Positions 43,220 through 52,382 of a stretch of 64,000 nt of DNA are shown here, piece by piece. How positions within the stretch are numbered: position 1 is the first letter of the stretch; each line of letters starts with the position of its first letter. A program made the translations under genes and the position numbers. The DNA is from JANLUX01 sp031366005 (GTDB lineage Bacteria > Bacteroidota > Bacteroidia > AKYH767-A > OLB10), in contig JANLZB010000056.1 in assembly GCA_031366005.1 (NCBI GenBank), forward strand, positions 18,397-82,396, given 5' to 3'. The notes below the pieces were generated by a model. It was not told where the DNA came from. It ran no database searches and was given only the letters and a program-made list of their open reading frames with translations.

Positions 43220-45529
43220 TTAATCGAAATGCAACAACTCTCCTGTGGTAGCCACTACGGGCTGGTTCAGTTTTCTGGATTGTGCATCAACCACTGCAAT
43301 CGTTATCATATTTACAATTTCACGTACACTGCTTCCGAGTTGTAAAATGTGAACAGGTTTTTTCAATCCGAGTAACACAGGTCCGATTGCTTCAGCAGCA
43401 CCCATGCTTTGTAAAAGTTTGTATGCAATATTTCCGCTGTCAAGATTCGGGAAGATCAATGTGTTTGCTCCACCGTTTATCAATTCACTAAAAGGATAAT
43501 TATCTTTTAGTAGTGCAGTGTTAAATGCGAAGTTTGCCTGCATTTCGCCATCAATGATTAACGCAGGATATTTTGTTTGTAATATTTCCGTTGCCTTACG
43601 CACCTTGATTGCACTTTCTGTATTACTGCTTCCAAAATTTGAATAACTCAACATGGCAATCCGTGGTTGAAAATTAAATTGCTGAACTGCTTTGGCAGTG
43701 AGTATCGCAATTTCTACCAGGTCTTCAGCAGATGGATCAATGTTTATGGTTGTATCAGCAAAAAATACCGGCCCGTTTTTAGTAATCATGATATACATAC
43801 CAGCTACCTTACTAACATCATGCTGTGTACCAATAATTCTCAAAGCAGGTTTAATAGTGTCAGCATAATTACGTGTAAGTCCTGAAATCAATGCATCTGC
43901 CTGTCCCGTTTCCACCATCATAGCACCATAATAATTACGCTCCTGCATAATTTTTCGTGCTTCATAAAATGTAAAACCTTTACGCTTTCGTTTATCAAAA
44001 AACAATTCACCGAATTCATTCACGGTTGCTTGTTCTTCCCGTGGATCAATAATTGGGATATTATCAATTACAAGATTATTGTCCTTTATAAGCTTTGCAA
44101 TTTTTCTTTTGTTACCCAATAATATGGGTGATGCAATGCCTTCCTCTTTTACTATTTGTGCAGCTTTTAATATTTTGTAGTTATCCGCTTCAGCAAACAC
44201 TACACGTTGCGGATTTTGTTTTGCTTTGTTAGTGATAACGCGTATTAATTTATTATCCAACCCTAATCTCTTTTTGAGATCTTCCTCATAAGCTATCCAA
44301 TCGGTAATTGGTTTCAATGCAACACCCGATTCAATAGCTGCTCGTGCAACTGCGGGAGCTACGGTATAAATCAATCGGTTGTCTAAGGGTTTTGGAATGA
44401 TGTATTCTTTGCCGAAGGTGATGTTCTTTTTATTGTAAGCAAGATTCACCATCTCCGGCACCGGTTGCTTGGCTAAATCAGCGAGTGCGAGTACAGCAGC
44501 AAGTTTCATAGCTTCATTAATTTGTGTCGCACGCACATCCAGTGCTCCACGGAAGATAAAAGGAAATCCTAAAACATTATTTACCTGGTTTGGATAATCA
44601 CTGCGTCCTGTTGCAAAAATTAAATCGTTGCGCGAAGCCATTGCTTCTTCATAAGTAATTTCAGGATCAGGATTAGCAAGTGCAAAAACAATTGGATTTG
44701 CAGACATGCTTTGCAGGTGATGTCCTTTTAAAATATTTCCTTTACTCAATCCGATAAAAATATCAGCACCATGCATTGCATCTTCAAGTGTGTGTAAATC
44801 ACGTGAGGTTGCAAAACGGATTTTGTTTACATCCAGCTGTTCGCGATCATTCCGGATCACACCCGTACTGTCAAGCATCACGATGTTTTCAGCTTTAGCG
44901 CCCATCGAAATATATAATGTAGTACAGGATATTGCTGAAGCGCCTGCTCCGTTCACCACAATTTTTACTTCATCTATTTTTTTATTTGCAATCTCCAATG
45001 CATTTATCAAAGCAGCCGCAGAAATAATTGCTGTTCCATGCTGGTCATCATGCATGATAGGAATTTTTAATTCTTCTTTTAGTCTTCGCTCAATTTCAAA
45101 ACACTCAGGCGCTTTTATATCTTCTAAATTAATTCCACCGAACGTTGGAGAAATGGCTTTTACTGTTTTCACAAAATCATCCACATTGGTTGCATCCACT
45201 TCAATATCGAACACATCAATATCAGCAAAGATTTTAAAGAGCAAACCTTTTCCTTCCATCACAGGTTTTGATGCCAATGCACCAATATTTCCCAACCCTA
45301 AAACTGCTGTTCCGTTTGAAATAACTGCAACGAGATTTCCTTTGGCAGTGTATTTATAAGCGTCTTCAGGATGTTGTTCAATTTCTAAACATGGAGCAGC
45401 AACTCCGGGAGAGTATGCCAGACTTAAATCACGTTGACTGCTATAAGGTTTGCTTGGCACCACTTCAATTTTTCCCGGTCTTCCCTGCGAATGATAATCG
45501 AGAGCTTCTTGTTTATTATTTACACTCAT
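43220..45529 (-). CDS. maeB: NADP-dependent malic enzyme fused to a phosphotransacetylase-like domain
   Basis: 769 aa. The malic enzyme part (about 1-430) has SLAYSPGVAAPCLEI, NGTAVLGLGNIGALASKPVMEGK, HDDQHGTAIISAAALINAL, IVVNGAGASAISC and FALANPDPEI. The C-terminal ~330 residues are a phosphate acetyl/butyryltransferase-like regulatory domain (SELINGGANTLIFPNLDSGN). It converts malate to pyruvate and CO2 with NADPH formation. The two-domain form and length are normal for MaeB. No operon partner. Confidence 0.95.
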   Translation of the reverse strand: MSVNNKQEALDYHSQGRPGKIEVVPSKPYSSQRDLSLAYSPGVAAPCLEIEQHPEDAYKYTAKGNLVAVISNGTAVLGLGNIGALASKPVMEGKGLLFKIFADIDVFDIEVDATNVDDFVKTVKAISPTFGGINLEDIKAPECFEIERRLKEELKIPIMHDDQHGTAIISAAALINALEIANKKIDEVKIVVNGAGASAISCTTLYISMGAKAENIVMLDSTGVIRNDREQLDVNKIRFATSRDLHTLEDAMHGADIFIGLSKGNILKGHHLQSMSANPIVFALANPDPEITYEEAMASRNDLIFATGRSDYPNQVNNVLGFPFIFRGALDVRATQINEAMKLAAVLALADLAKQPVPEMVNLAYNKKNITFGKEYIIPKPLDNRLIYTVAPAVARAAIESGVALKPITDWIAYEEDLKKRLGLDNKLIRVITNKAKQNPQRVVFAEADNYKILKAAQIVKEEGIASPILLGNKRKIAKLIKDNNLVIDNIPIIDPREEQATVNEFGELFFDKRKRKGFTFYEARKIMQERNYYGAMMVETGQADALISGLTRNYADTIKPALRIIGTQHDVSKVAGMYIMITKNGPVFFADTTINIDPSAEDLVEIAILTAKAVQQFNFQPRIAMLSYSNFGSSNTESAIKVRKATEILQTKYPALIIDGEMQANFAFNTALLKDNYPFSELINGGANTLIFPNLDSGNIAYKLLQSMGAAEAIGPVLLGLKKPVHILQLGSSVREIVNMITIAVVDAQSRKLNQPVVATTGELLHFD

Positions 45530-45535
45530 TATATT

Positions 45536-45705
45536 TTAAGTTATAAATTTTAAGTTTTGAATTATGAATTAAATCCTTTGAATAGGAATTGTCAAAACCA
45601 CTTAATTTAGTTAGCAAATTTACGGATAATGGAGATGGTTTTAAGACAATTCATAACTCTCCCGATTGTTCGGGATCATAACTCATAATTCATAGCTATT
45701 TTCGC
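45536..45705. repeat. GAATTAT/TCATAAC heptamer repeat region
   Basis: GAATTAT and AAGTTTT-like units at about 45540-45575 face complementary TCATAAC, TCATAAT and TCATAGC units at about 45647-45695, forming an imperfect long palindrome. A small hairpin TCCCGA-TTGT-TCGGGA (45660-45675) lies inside. It fills most of the maeB-glyS divergent gap, leaving little room for a separate promoter. Confidence 0.6.
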
Positions 45706-45709
45706 GCAC

Positions 45710-47275
45710 ATGACAACTGGTACAATTAAAAAACCGAATGCTGATGAACTATTTAAAAATATCATCTCACATTCAAAAGAATATGGATTTATTTTTCAAT
45801 CATCAGAAATTTATGATGGACTAAGTGCTGTTTATGACTATGGTCAGAATGGTGTGGAGCTGAAAAAAAATATTCGTGACTATTGGTGGAAGTCAATGGT
45901 GCAGCTCAACGAAAATATTGTAGGAATTGACTCAGCTATTTTTATGCATCCAACTATCTGGAAAGCTTCTGGTCACGTGGATGCTTTTAACGATCCGTTG
46001 ATTGATAATAAAGATTCAAAGAAAAGATACCGTGCAGATGTTTTGATTGAAGAACATGTTGCCAAAATTGAAGCGAAGATTGAGAAAGAAGTTGCAAAAG
46101 CACGCGAGCGTTTTGGTGAATCATTTAACGAAGAACAATTTAAAACCACTAATGCGCGTGTAATAGAAAATCAAACAAAGATTGACGCAATCAATACACG
46201 ATTTAAAAATGCATTAGAGCAAAATGACCTTGCGGAAGTAAAACAAATTATTGTTGATCTTGAAATTGTTGATCCTGTTTCCGGTTCACGCAACTGGACT
46301 GATGTGCGTCAGTTTAATTTAATGTTTAATACACAGATGGGTTCTGTTACTGAAGATTCAAATATTATTTACCTGCGACCTGAAACTGCACAGGGGATTT
46401 TTGTAAACTTTTTAAACGTGCAGAAAACCGGACGCATGAAAATTCCTTTTGGCATTGCGCAGACAGGAAAAGCTTTTCGTAACGAAATTGTAGCACGACA
46501 ATTTATTTTCCGCATGCGTGAGTTTGAGCAAATGGAAATGCAGTTTTTTGTGAAGCCGGGAACAGAGATGGAATGGTATAACAAATGGAAAGAAAAAAGA
46601 ATGACATGGCATCTGTCATTTGGAATTCCTGCAACAAAATATCGTTTTCATGATCATTTAAAATTAGCGCACTATGCAAATGCCGCTTGTGATATTGAAT
46701 TTGAATTTCCGTTTGGCTTCAAAGAACTGGAAGGCATTCACAGCCGCACTGATTTTGATTTAAGCAGTCATGAAAAATTTTCAGGTAAGAAGTTACAGTA
46801 TTTCGACTCTGATGACAATGAAAGTTATGTTCCTTATGTGGTAGAAACTTCGATTGGTTTAGACAGAATGTTTCTTGCAATTTTATCACAAGCTTATAAC
46901 GAAGAACAATTGGAAGATGGAACCTCACGTGTTGTGTTGAGCATTCCTCCGTTCCTTGCTCCTGTAAAAGTTGCCGTTCTTCCATTGGTAAAAAAAGATG
47001 GATTGCCCGAAAAAGCACGAGAGATAATGAGCAGTTTAATGATGGACCACATTTGTATTTATGAAGAAAAAGACAGCATTGGTAAACGCTACCGCAGAAT
47101 GGATGCAATAGGCACCCCATATTGTATCACCATTGATCATCAGACTTTGGAAGACAATACAGTTACGATTCGTGATCGTGACACAATGAAACAGGATCGA
47201 ATTTCTATTGATCAACTTCCTGTTATTGTTGAAGAGAAAGTGAGTTTGAAAAAACAGTTGATGAAATTGATTTGA
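45710..47275 (+). CDS. glyS: Glycyl-tRNA synthetase, class II homodimer type
   Basis: 521 aa. N-terminal KEYGFIFQSSEIYDGLSAVYDYGQNG; motif 2 FRNEIVARQFIFRMREFEQMEMQ; motif 3 VVETSIGLDRMF; a C-terminal anticodon-binding domain (about 410-510, PVKVAVLPLVKKDGL). It charges tRNA-Gly. An insertion of about 60 residues with a coiled-coil look (about 110-185) is usual for this type. The start is the ATG right after the repeat region. A palindromic repeat 8 bp after the stop may terminate it. Confidence 0.96.
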   Translation: MTTGTIKKPNADELFKNIISHSKEYGFIFQSSEIYDGLSAVYDYGQNGVELKKNIRDYWWKSMVQLNENIVGIDSAIFMHPTIWKASGHVDAFNDPLIDNKDSKKRYRADVLIEEHVAKIEAKIEKEVAKARERFGESFNEEQFKTTNARVIENQTKIDAINTRFKNALEQNDLAEVKQIIVDLEIVDPVSGSRNWTDVRQFNLMFNTQMGSVTEDSNIIYLRPETAQGIFVNFLNVQKTGRMKIPFGIAQTGKAFRNEIVARQFIFRMREFEQMEMQFFVKPGTEMEWYNKWKEKRMTWHLSFGIPATKYRFHDHLKLAHYANAACDIEFEFPFGFKELEGIHSRTDFDLSSHEKFSGKKLQYFDSDDNESYVPYVVETSIGLDRMFLAILSQAYNEEQLEDGTSRVVLSIPPFLAPVKVAVLPLVKKDGLPEKAREIMSSLMMDHICIYEEKDSIGKRYRRMDAIGTPYCITIDHQTLEDNTVTIRDRDTMKQDRISIDQLPVIVEEKVSLKKQLMKLI

Positions 47276-47283
47276 AATATAGT

Positions 47284-47320
47284 ACAGGACAAAAACTGTA
47301 TCATACACATTTTGTCCTGT
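47284..47320. repeat. Left copy of a 33-bp palindromic repeat bracketing an ATPase gene
   Basis: Perfect 11-bp arms ACAGGACAAAA / TTTTGTCCTGT (47284-47294, 47310-47320); the loop holds TGTATCATACA. Its 33-bp core (47286-47318) matches 48500-48532 at 30 of 33 bases in the same orientation. The right arm supplies the TTTG -33 box of the ATPase promoter. Confidence 0.85.
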
Positions 47321-47339
47321 GGTTATTTTATTATCTTTG
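47311..47339 (+). promoter_or_regulatory. Promoter TTTG-N17-TATCTTTG of the ATPase gene
   Basis: TTTG at 47311-47314 inside the palindrome arm and TATCTTTG at 47332-47339; 25 nt to the ATG. Confidence 0.55.
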
Positions 47340-47364
47340 TCTTTGAAAAATAGAAATTTTAAAA

Positions 47365-48483
47365 ATGACTTCTGAAAAATTCCAGGTTGGCAAACCGGTT
47401 ACCGGCAAGGATTTTATCGGACGTGATGAAGAGTTGAAACTGACGATGCAACTTCTCATTCAAGGTCAAAGCATTGTGCTGATTGCGCCACGCAGGTATG
47501 GTAAAACTTCACTGGTAAATGAGGCATTGAGGCGGCTTGACAATAAAGGTTTTTATACCATGTATGTGGATTTATTCTCCAACCCTACCATGGACGGGCT
47601 GGCTGCTGATATTACACAGCAAGTTTTATCCAATAAAAAATTAGATAGAGCTTTTGTCAACTTTACCAAAAATTTAAAAGAGATGGTAAAGAACCTGGAA
47701 TTTCGTCATGAAATAGACCAGCATGAATTTATTCTAGGCTTTAACGATAAACACAAAAACACGAACGAGCTGCTTGGCGAAAGCATTGATTTTATTGAAA
47801 GCTTTGCCCGTAAAGACAAAAAGCAAATGATTGCCGCTTTTGATGAGTTTGGCGACCTGGCAAAATACGGCAGTGAAAAATTGGTAAAGCTATTTCGAGC
47901 TAAAATGCAAACGCATAAGAATGCTACTTACATTTTTTCAGGCAGCTATGAGTCGGTGATGAATGAATTATTTGTTACACCTAAATCTCCTTTTTACCGC
48001 TTTGCACGCATCATTCAATTGAAAGGGATAAGTAATGAGGTTTTTGCAAAGCACATTGCAGAAAAATTAAAACTAAACGGACAAAAAATTACAGAGGATG
48101 CATTGCTTTCTCTTCTCAATTTTACAAAAGGACATCCTTATTACACCCAATTGCTCATTCAGCAAATTATTTTATTCCACAATGAAAAAAAGACAATTGA
48201 TAAAAAAGACATTGAACAGGTAAAGGAAGATGCCGTAACAATTGAATTGAATTATATTGAAAAAACCTGGGAAGAGCTTTCGCGCAGTAAAGAGTTAATT
48301 CCAGTCTTGCTTGCCATCGCATCCAAAGAAACACCTGTTTATACAGCTACAGCAAAGCATCCTGGCAATACATCGCGTGCCTTACGCAAATTGGTAAATA
48401 CTGCAGTGATTGAAAAACATGGTAATGAATATGAATTTAATGATCCGCTGCTTTCTTATTGGATTTCCAAAAATCTTATCTGA
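47365..48483 (+). CDS. Stand-alone AAA/STAND-like ATPase (archaeal ATPase_2-like family)
   Basis: 372 aa. GRDEELKLTMQLLIQGQSIV leads to Walker A APRRYGKTSLVNEAL. Walker B is IAAFDEFGDLAKYG, followed by the sensor-like stretch THKNATYIFSGSYESVMNEL. The C-terminal third is a winged-helix-like domain (about 295-372, ELSRSKELIPVLLAIASKE ... AVIEKHGNEYEFNDPLLSYW). The family is widespread, multi-copy in many genomes and functionally unknown; a link to mobile elements or stress is often suspected. It is flanked on both sides by the same 33-bp palindromic repeat, and no partner gene is adjacent. Confidence 0.85.
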   Translation: MTSEKFQVGKPVTGKDFIGRDEELKLTMQLLIQGQSIVLIAPRRYGKTSLVNEALRRLDNKGFYTMYVDLFSNPTMDGLAADITQQVLSNKKLDRAFVNFTKNLKEMVKNLEFRHEIDQHEFILGFNDKHKNTNELLGESIDFIESFARKDKKQMIAAFDEFGDLAKYGSEKLVKLFRAKMQTHKNATYIFSGSYESVMNELFVTPKSPFYRFARIIQLKGISNEVFAKHIAEKLKLNGQKITEDALLSLLNFTKGHPYYTQLLIQQIILFHNEKKTIDKKDIEQVKEDAVTIELNYIEKTWEELSRSKELIPVLLAIASKETPVYTATAKHPGNTSRALRKLVNTAVIEKHGNEYEFNDPLLSYWISKNLI

Positions 48484-48493
48484 TTCTTGTTTT

Positions 48494-48538
48494 CTGAATA
48501 GGACAAATGTTGTATCATACACATTTTGTCCTATTCAG
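48494..48538. repeat. Right copy of the 33-bp palindromic repeat
   Basis: Perfect 14-bp arms CTGAATAGGACAAA / TTTGTCCTATTCAG (48494-48507, 48525-48538). The core 48500-48532 is a near-copy of 47286-47318, including the 22-bp block from TGTATCATACAC to TTGTCCT, which is identical. It begins 10 bp after the ATPase stop and may act as terminator. Confidence 0.85.
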
Positions 48539-48575
48539 GTTTTTAAGAACTGATAACTTTTAAATATTATTTGTG

Positions 48576-48609
48576 TTGATCGTTTAATGAAGACTGTAAT
48601 TTATATTTG
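48576..48609 (+). promoter_or_regulatory. Promoter TTG-N23-TATATTTG for the MFS gene
   Basis: TTG at 48576-48578 and TATATTTG at 48602-48609; 21 nt to the ATG at 48631. Spacing is slightly long. Confidence 0.45.
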
Positions 48610-48630
48610 CCAGATGATGCGCCTTGAAAA

Positions 48631-49851
48631 ATGAAACAAAACTCCACCAATCCCCTCAACATCATCGTAATCGTAGCAGCACTTGGTTATTTCGTTGATA
48701 TCTATGATTTGATTTTATTCAGCATTGTTCGTGTTCCAAGTTTATTGGCTTTGGGTGTGAGTGCAGATAATTTACTGAATGAAGGTTCTAAACTCATCAA
48801 CCGTCAAATGTTGGGAATGCTAACCGGTGGTTTGTTGTGGGGAATCATGGGTGATAAAAAAGGACGTGTTTCTGTTTTATTCGGTTCGATATTACTCTAT
48901 TCTGTTGCAAATATTTTTAATGCTTATGTAACAACTATTGGGCAATATCAATTGTTGCGTTTTATTGCAGGTGTTGGTTTAGCCGGAGAGCTTGGAGCCG
49001 GTATCACTCTTGTAAATGAAACGATGACTAAAGAACAACGTGGTTATGGGACTATGATTGTTGTTTCATTCGGAGTACTCGGAGCTGTACTTGCAAATAT
49101 TGTAGCAAAATATGGTTGGCAAAATGCCTACATCATTGGAGGAATAATGGGGTTGGTTTTGTTGTTGTTGCGAATTGGCGTTTATGAATCGGGTATGTAT
49201 CATCAGGTAAAAAAATCAAATGTATCGCGAGGTAATTTTTTTATGTTATTTAAAAACGGAAAAAGATTTATCCGTTATTTAAGTTGCATTGCTATTGGTG
49301 TTCCAATCTGGTATATGATTGGAATATTAGTTACGTTTTCTCCTGAGTTTGCTAAAGAATTAAACATTGATGGGGTTAAGGCAGGATCTGCAGTGATGTA
49401 TTTTTATCTCGGAACTTCTTTCGGAGATTTTATGAGCGGGTACCTAAGCCAGATTTTTAAAACACGTAAAAAAATTCTTTTGTTATATTTAATAATAACT
49501 GTAATCTGTGTTCCCGTTTATTTGTTTACAAGTAATATCAATGTAACGACCTTTTATTTTATCTGTGCTTTGCTTGGAATAGCTGCGGGTTATTGGGCTG
49601 TATTTGTAACTATTGCTTCGGAGCAATTCGGAACTAATCTTCGCTCAACTGTTACTACTACAGTTCCAAATTTTGTACGCGGCTCGTTAGTGCTTCTTAC
49701 ATTGCTTTTAGATTTATTCAGAAAAAACTTTTCGTTCAGTTTAGTCCACAGTGCTTTGATAGTTGGCATCATTGCTGTCGGCATAGCTTTTGTTTCATTA
49801 GCTGGAATGCATGAAACATTTGGAAAAGATTTAGATTATGTGGAAGAATGA
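48631..49851 (+). CDS. MFS transporter, sugar/organic-anion porter type
   Basis: 406 aa, 11-12 membrane helices. N-terminal LGYFVDIYDLILFSIV has the acidic residues of the proton-coupled sugar/metabolite porter group. The loop 2-3 motif GDKKGRVSVLFGSIL and AGVGLAGELGAGITLVNET on helix 4 also fit. In the C-half, FGTNLRSTVTTTVPNFVRGS matches the second-half signature. Substrate unknown; organic acid or sugar are both possible. Own promoter; the following CoA-binding gene is 67 bp downstream after a hairpin. Confidence 0.88.
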   Translation: MKQNSTNPLNIIVIVAALGYFVDIYDLILFSIVRVPSLLALGVSADNLLNEGSKLINRQMLGMLTGGLLWGIMGDKKGRVSVLFGSILLYSVANIFNAYVTTIGQYQLLRFIAGVGLAGELGAGITLVNETMTKEQRGYGTMIVVSFGVLGAVLANIVAKYGWQNAYIIGGIMGLVLLLLRIGVYESGMYHQVKKSNVSRGNFFMLFKNGKRFIRYLSCIAIGVPIWYMIGILVTFSPEFAKELNIDGVKAGSAVMYFYLGTSFGDFMSGYLSQIFKTRKKILLLYLIITVICVPVYLFTSNINVTTFYFICALLGIAAGYWAVFVTIASEQFGTNLRSTVTTTVPNFVRGSLVLLTLLLDLFRKNFSFSLVHSALIVGIIAVGIAFVSLAGMHETFGKDLDYVEE

Positions 49852-49872
49852 ATCAGTAAATAGTATTAAGTA

Positions 49873-49904
49873 TTTAGTATCAAGTCTCGATACTTGATAC
49901 TAAA
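49873..49904. repeat. TAGTATC-type hairpin between MFS and CoA-binding genes
   Basis: Perfect 13-bp arms TTTAGTATCAAGT / ACTTGATACTAAA with a 6-nt loop, preceded by further TAGTATT/AAGTATT units from 49861. Another member of the heptamer-built hairpins. Confidence 0.75.
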
Positions 49905-49918
49905 ATCTTATATCTCAA

Positions 49919-50278
49919 ATGAAAACTTTAGTTATTGGTGCATCTGATAATCCTGAACGATACAGCTATCTTGCAATAAACCGCTTGCGCAGATTTGGTC
50001 ATGAAGTGGAAGCAATCGGATTGCGCGAAGGAAGAAAGGTTGCAGATGTTACAATACAAAAAGGTCAACCTGATTTAAAAGATATTGATACTGTAACTTT
50101 ATATTTGAATCCAACCAATCAGATTCCTTATCACAATTATTTGTTAAAGCTTCATCCGCGAAGAGTAATTTTTAATCCAGGCACGGAGAACGATGAATTG
50201 GAAAACAAGTTGAAACAAAATAAAATTGAAGTTGAAGAAGCCTGTACTTTGGTACTTCTGTCAACCGGTCAATTTTAA
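49919..50278 (+). CDS. CoA-binding domain protein
   Basis: 119 aa, a single Rossmann CoA-binding domain: KTLVIGASDNPERYSYLAIN, GHEVEAIGLREG, DTVTLYLNPTNQ, RRVIFNPGTENDELENKL and EEACTLVLLSTGQF. It resembles the small YccU-type proteins. Role unknown. Its stop is separated from the stop of the convergent kinase gene by one base. Confidence 0.88.
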   Translation: MKTLVIGASDNPERYSYLAINRLRRFGHEVEAIGLREGRKVADVTIQKGQPDLKDIDTVTLYLNPTNQIPYHNYLLKLHPRRVIFNPGTENDELENKLKQNKIEVEEACTLVLLSTGQF

Positions 50279-50279
50279 A

Positions 50280-51596
50280 TCAAAATATTAATTTGAAAAC
50301 AGTTCCTTCATTAAGTTGTGACTCTACTTTAATTTCAATATGATGGAAAGCAGCTATTGTTTTTACAATTGGTAAACCCAAACCATAACCTTCTGCTGAA
50401 CTTTGATTGAGTCGTTTGAAGCGATCAAAAATATTTTTTATCTGTGATTCTTCAATGCCGATACCTGTATCTTTTATCTCGACCACAAAATTTGTTTCCG
50501 TTTTTTGTGTGGTAACGATAATACTTCCTCCTTCCTTATTATATTTAATTGCATTGTTAATGATATTAAAAAAGAATGTGAACATCAGTGTCCGGTTGCA
50601 AGGTTCATATTGCAAATCATCATAAAATTGTTTTACAAGCTGAATATTACGTTGCTGTAAACGATCTTCAATTTCTTCCAGTACTTCATCAAGCAACTCA
50701 ACAATTTTTACAGATTCATTTTTTAAATACTGATCATTTTCAATTTTAGAAATCAGCAAAAGCGCCTTGATGATTTTGCTCATTCGCGATAATGTCTTTT
50801 GCGATTCTATCAGCTTAAAGGTAACTTCTTCAGGAACTTTTTCATCCAGGATAATATTTTCCAATCGGTTTTGTAAAATGGAAATGGGTGTCTGCAATTC
50901 ATGTGATACGTTTGATATAAATTCTTTCTCAATTAAAAAAGCATCACGGATTTTTTGCATCATTTCATTAATACTATGATCAAGCTGGTTGAACTCGTAG
51001 GTGCTGCTGGGAACAGGAGTGAAGTTAAACGAAGTAGGAGAGATGGTAGGTTGTAATTTACCTGTCACAATTCTGTTAAACGGACGAAGCAATATCCTCA
51101 CAAAACCAAGATCGATAAAAATGCTAAGCAGCACAACACCAAGCATCATGTATAAAGAAAATTTACTGATGGTTGATTTCAGCTGATCAATTGTGCTCAA
51201 TCCCTCTCCGATATTCAACTCGTATAACTGATTGTCGTAAATAAATGGTTTGCGTATGATACGGTGATTCATGTTCTCACCTTCAATAACCCACTCTTCG
51301 TTTTTTATAATCTGTACAGGAGGAGTTTTTTCAGTGCTGAGTATAGGTCGTATGGCAACAAACTCTTCTTTTAAAATACTGTAACTTTCAAAACTACAAT
51401 CCTGTTCAGCAATGATGTCGTTTATACCACCACGTTGAATAATTTTTAACACACGTTCGCTTCGCGCAATTAATCTCTTGTCAATATGATTGTAAACTAC
51501 CTTCTCAACAACGATTGGCAGAGCAGCTCCGAAGGCAGCAATAATAAGCGCCTTGGAAAGAGCATTGTAAATCGCAAATTTTATTTGTAGTCTCAT
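50280..51596 (-). CDS. Membrane sensor histidine kinase
   Basis: 438 aa. TM1 about 14-30, a periplasmic sensor of ~115 residues, TM2 about 145-168 and a HAMP-like linker. The HisKA domain has the phospho-acceptor His in FISNVSHELQTPISILQNRL. HATPase boxes are IINNAIKYNKEGGS (N), EIKDTGIGIEE (G1), IFDRFKRLNQSS (F) and GYGLGLPIVK (G2). It pairs with the OmpR-type regulator 79 bp upstream on the same strand. The stimulus is unknown. All catalytic motifs are intact. Confidence 0.92.
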   Translation of the reverse strand: MRLQIKFAIYNALSKALIIAAFGAALPIVVEKVVYNHIDKRLIARSERVLKIIQRGGINDIIAEQDCSFESYSILKEEFVAIRPILSTEKTPPVQIIKNEEWVIEGENMNHRIIRKPFIYDNQLYELNIGEGLSTIDQLKSTISKFSLYMMLGVVLLSIFIDLGFVRILLRPFNRIVTGKLQPTISPTSFNFTPVPSSTYEFNQLDHSINEMMQKIRDAFLIEKEFISNVSHELQTPISILQNRLENIILDEKVPEEVTFKLIESQKTLSRMSKIIKALLLISKIENDQYLKNESVKIVELLDEVLEEIEDRLQQRNIQLVKQFYDDLQYEPCNRTLMFTFFFNIINNAIKYNKEGGSIIVTTQKTETNFVVEIKDTGIGIEESQIKNIFDRFKRLNQSSAEGYGLGLPIVKTIAAFHHIEIKVESQLNEGTVFKLIF

Positions 51597-51600
51597 TTTA

Positions 51601-51671
51601 GTTTACAGTTTACTGTTTACGGTTTACTGTTGGAGAGCGTAAGCAAAAACCGTAAACCGTAAACTGTAAAT
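51601..51671. repeat. GTAAACC-type palindrome between regulator and kinase genes
   Basis: Arms 51601-51624 and 51648-51671 (24 bp, two mismatches), each three to four units of GTAAACC/GTAAACT. It lies inside the two-component operon and could lower kinase relative to regulator expression by attenuation. Related fragments: 32050-32080 and about 13742-13766. Confidence 0.75.
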
Positions 51672-51674
51672 CAA

Positions 51675-52349
51675 TTAAGCATTCACACGGTATCCTATTC
51701 CTCTCACCGTTTCAAACCAATCAATGGAGCCATGCGCAGCAAGCTTTTTACGAAGATTTTTTACGTGAACATCAATGTAATTAGAATCATAATCATCTTC
51801 TAAAACATCACCCCAGATATGTTCTGTTAATTGCATTCTGGTAAGCACACGGTTTTTGTGCAAACCAAGATAGTGCAGCAAATCAAATTCTTTTTTTGTT
51901 AGATTAATGGATTGACCATTAGCAATAACTGTGCGGTTTTGAATATCCATCACAAAATCATGAATACTCATGGTGTTATTTTTTAAACCATGCTTACGTC
52001 TTAATATAGCTTGCATACGCGATTGTAATTCGGCTAATGCAAATGGTTTTGAAATGTAATCATCTGCTCCTAAATCAAGCCCTGTTATTTTATCTTCCAC
52101 TTCTCCTCGTGCAGTGATAACAATAAACGATGCTTCCGAGTTGGATTTTTTAGCGTCCTTTAGCAATTCAAGTCCATCCATATCAGGCAATCCTAAATCA
52201 AGCAAAATAAAATCATAAGAGTTAGTATGAATTTTATCTGCTGCTGTTTTACCTGTGAATGCAACATCGCAATTAAAACTTTGCTTAGTGAGATAAATTT
52301 CAATTTCATGTGACAAGCTGCGCTCATCTTCTACAATCAGTACGTTCAT
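51675..52349 (-). CDS. OmpR/PhoB-family response regulator
   Basis: 224 aa. The receiver domain has acidic pocket VEDERSL, phospho-acceptor Asp in FILLDLGLPDMDGLEL, Thr/Lys switch residues (VITARGE, YISKPFALAEL). A winged-helix DNA-binding domain (about 128-224) ends RKKLAAHGSIDWFETVRGIG. Partner of the kinase at 50280-51596. Targets unknown. Confidence 0.94.
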   Translation of the reverse strand: MNVLIVEDERSLSHEIEIYLTKQSFNCDVAFTGKTAADKIHTNSYDFILLDLGLPDMDGLELLKDAKKSNSEASFIVITARGEVEDKITGLDLGADDYISKPFALAELQSRMQAILRRKHGLKNNTMSIHDFVMDIQNRTVIANGQSINLTKKEFDLLHYLGLHKNRVLTRMQLTEHIWGDVLEDDYDSNYIDVHVKNLRKKLAAHGSIDWFETVRGIGYRVNA

Positions 52350-52382
52350 TTTTTTTAGGAATTATGATAATTATCTTATATC

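Noticed and set aside
44790..45359. Plus-strand 189-codon frame opposite maeB
   Set aside because: Antisense shadow of a strongly conserved enzyme; its sequence is Ser/Ile-rich with no domain.
47365..48483. Calling the ATPase unit a complete transposon
   Set aside because: Flanking repeats are present, but there is no recombinase and no target-site duplication I can confirm, so it is reported only as a repeat-bracketed gene.
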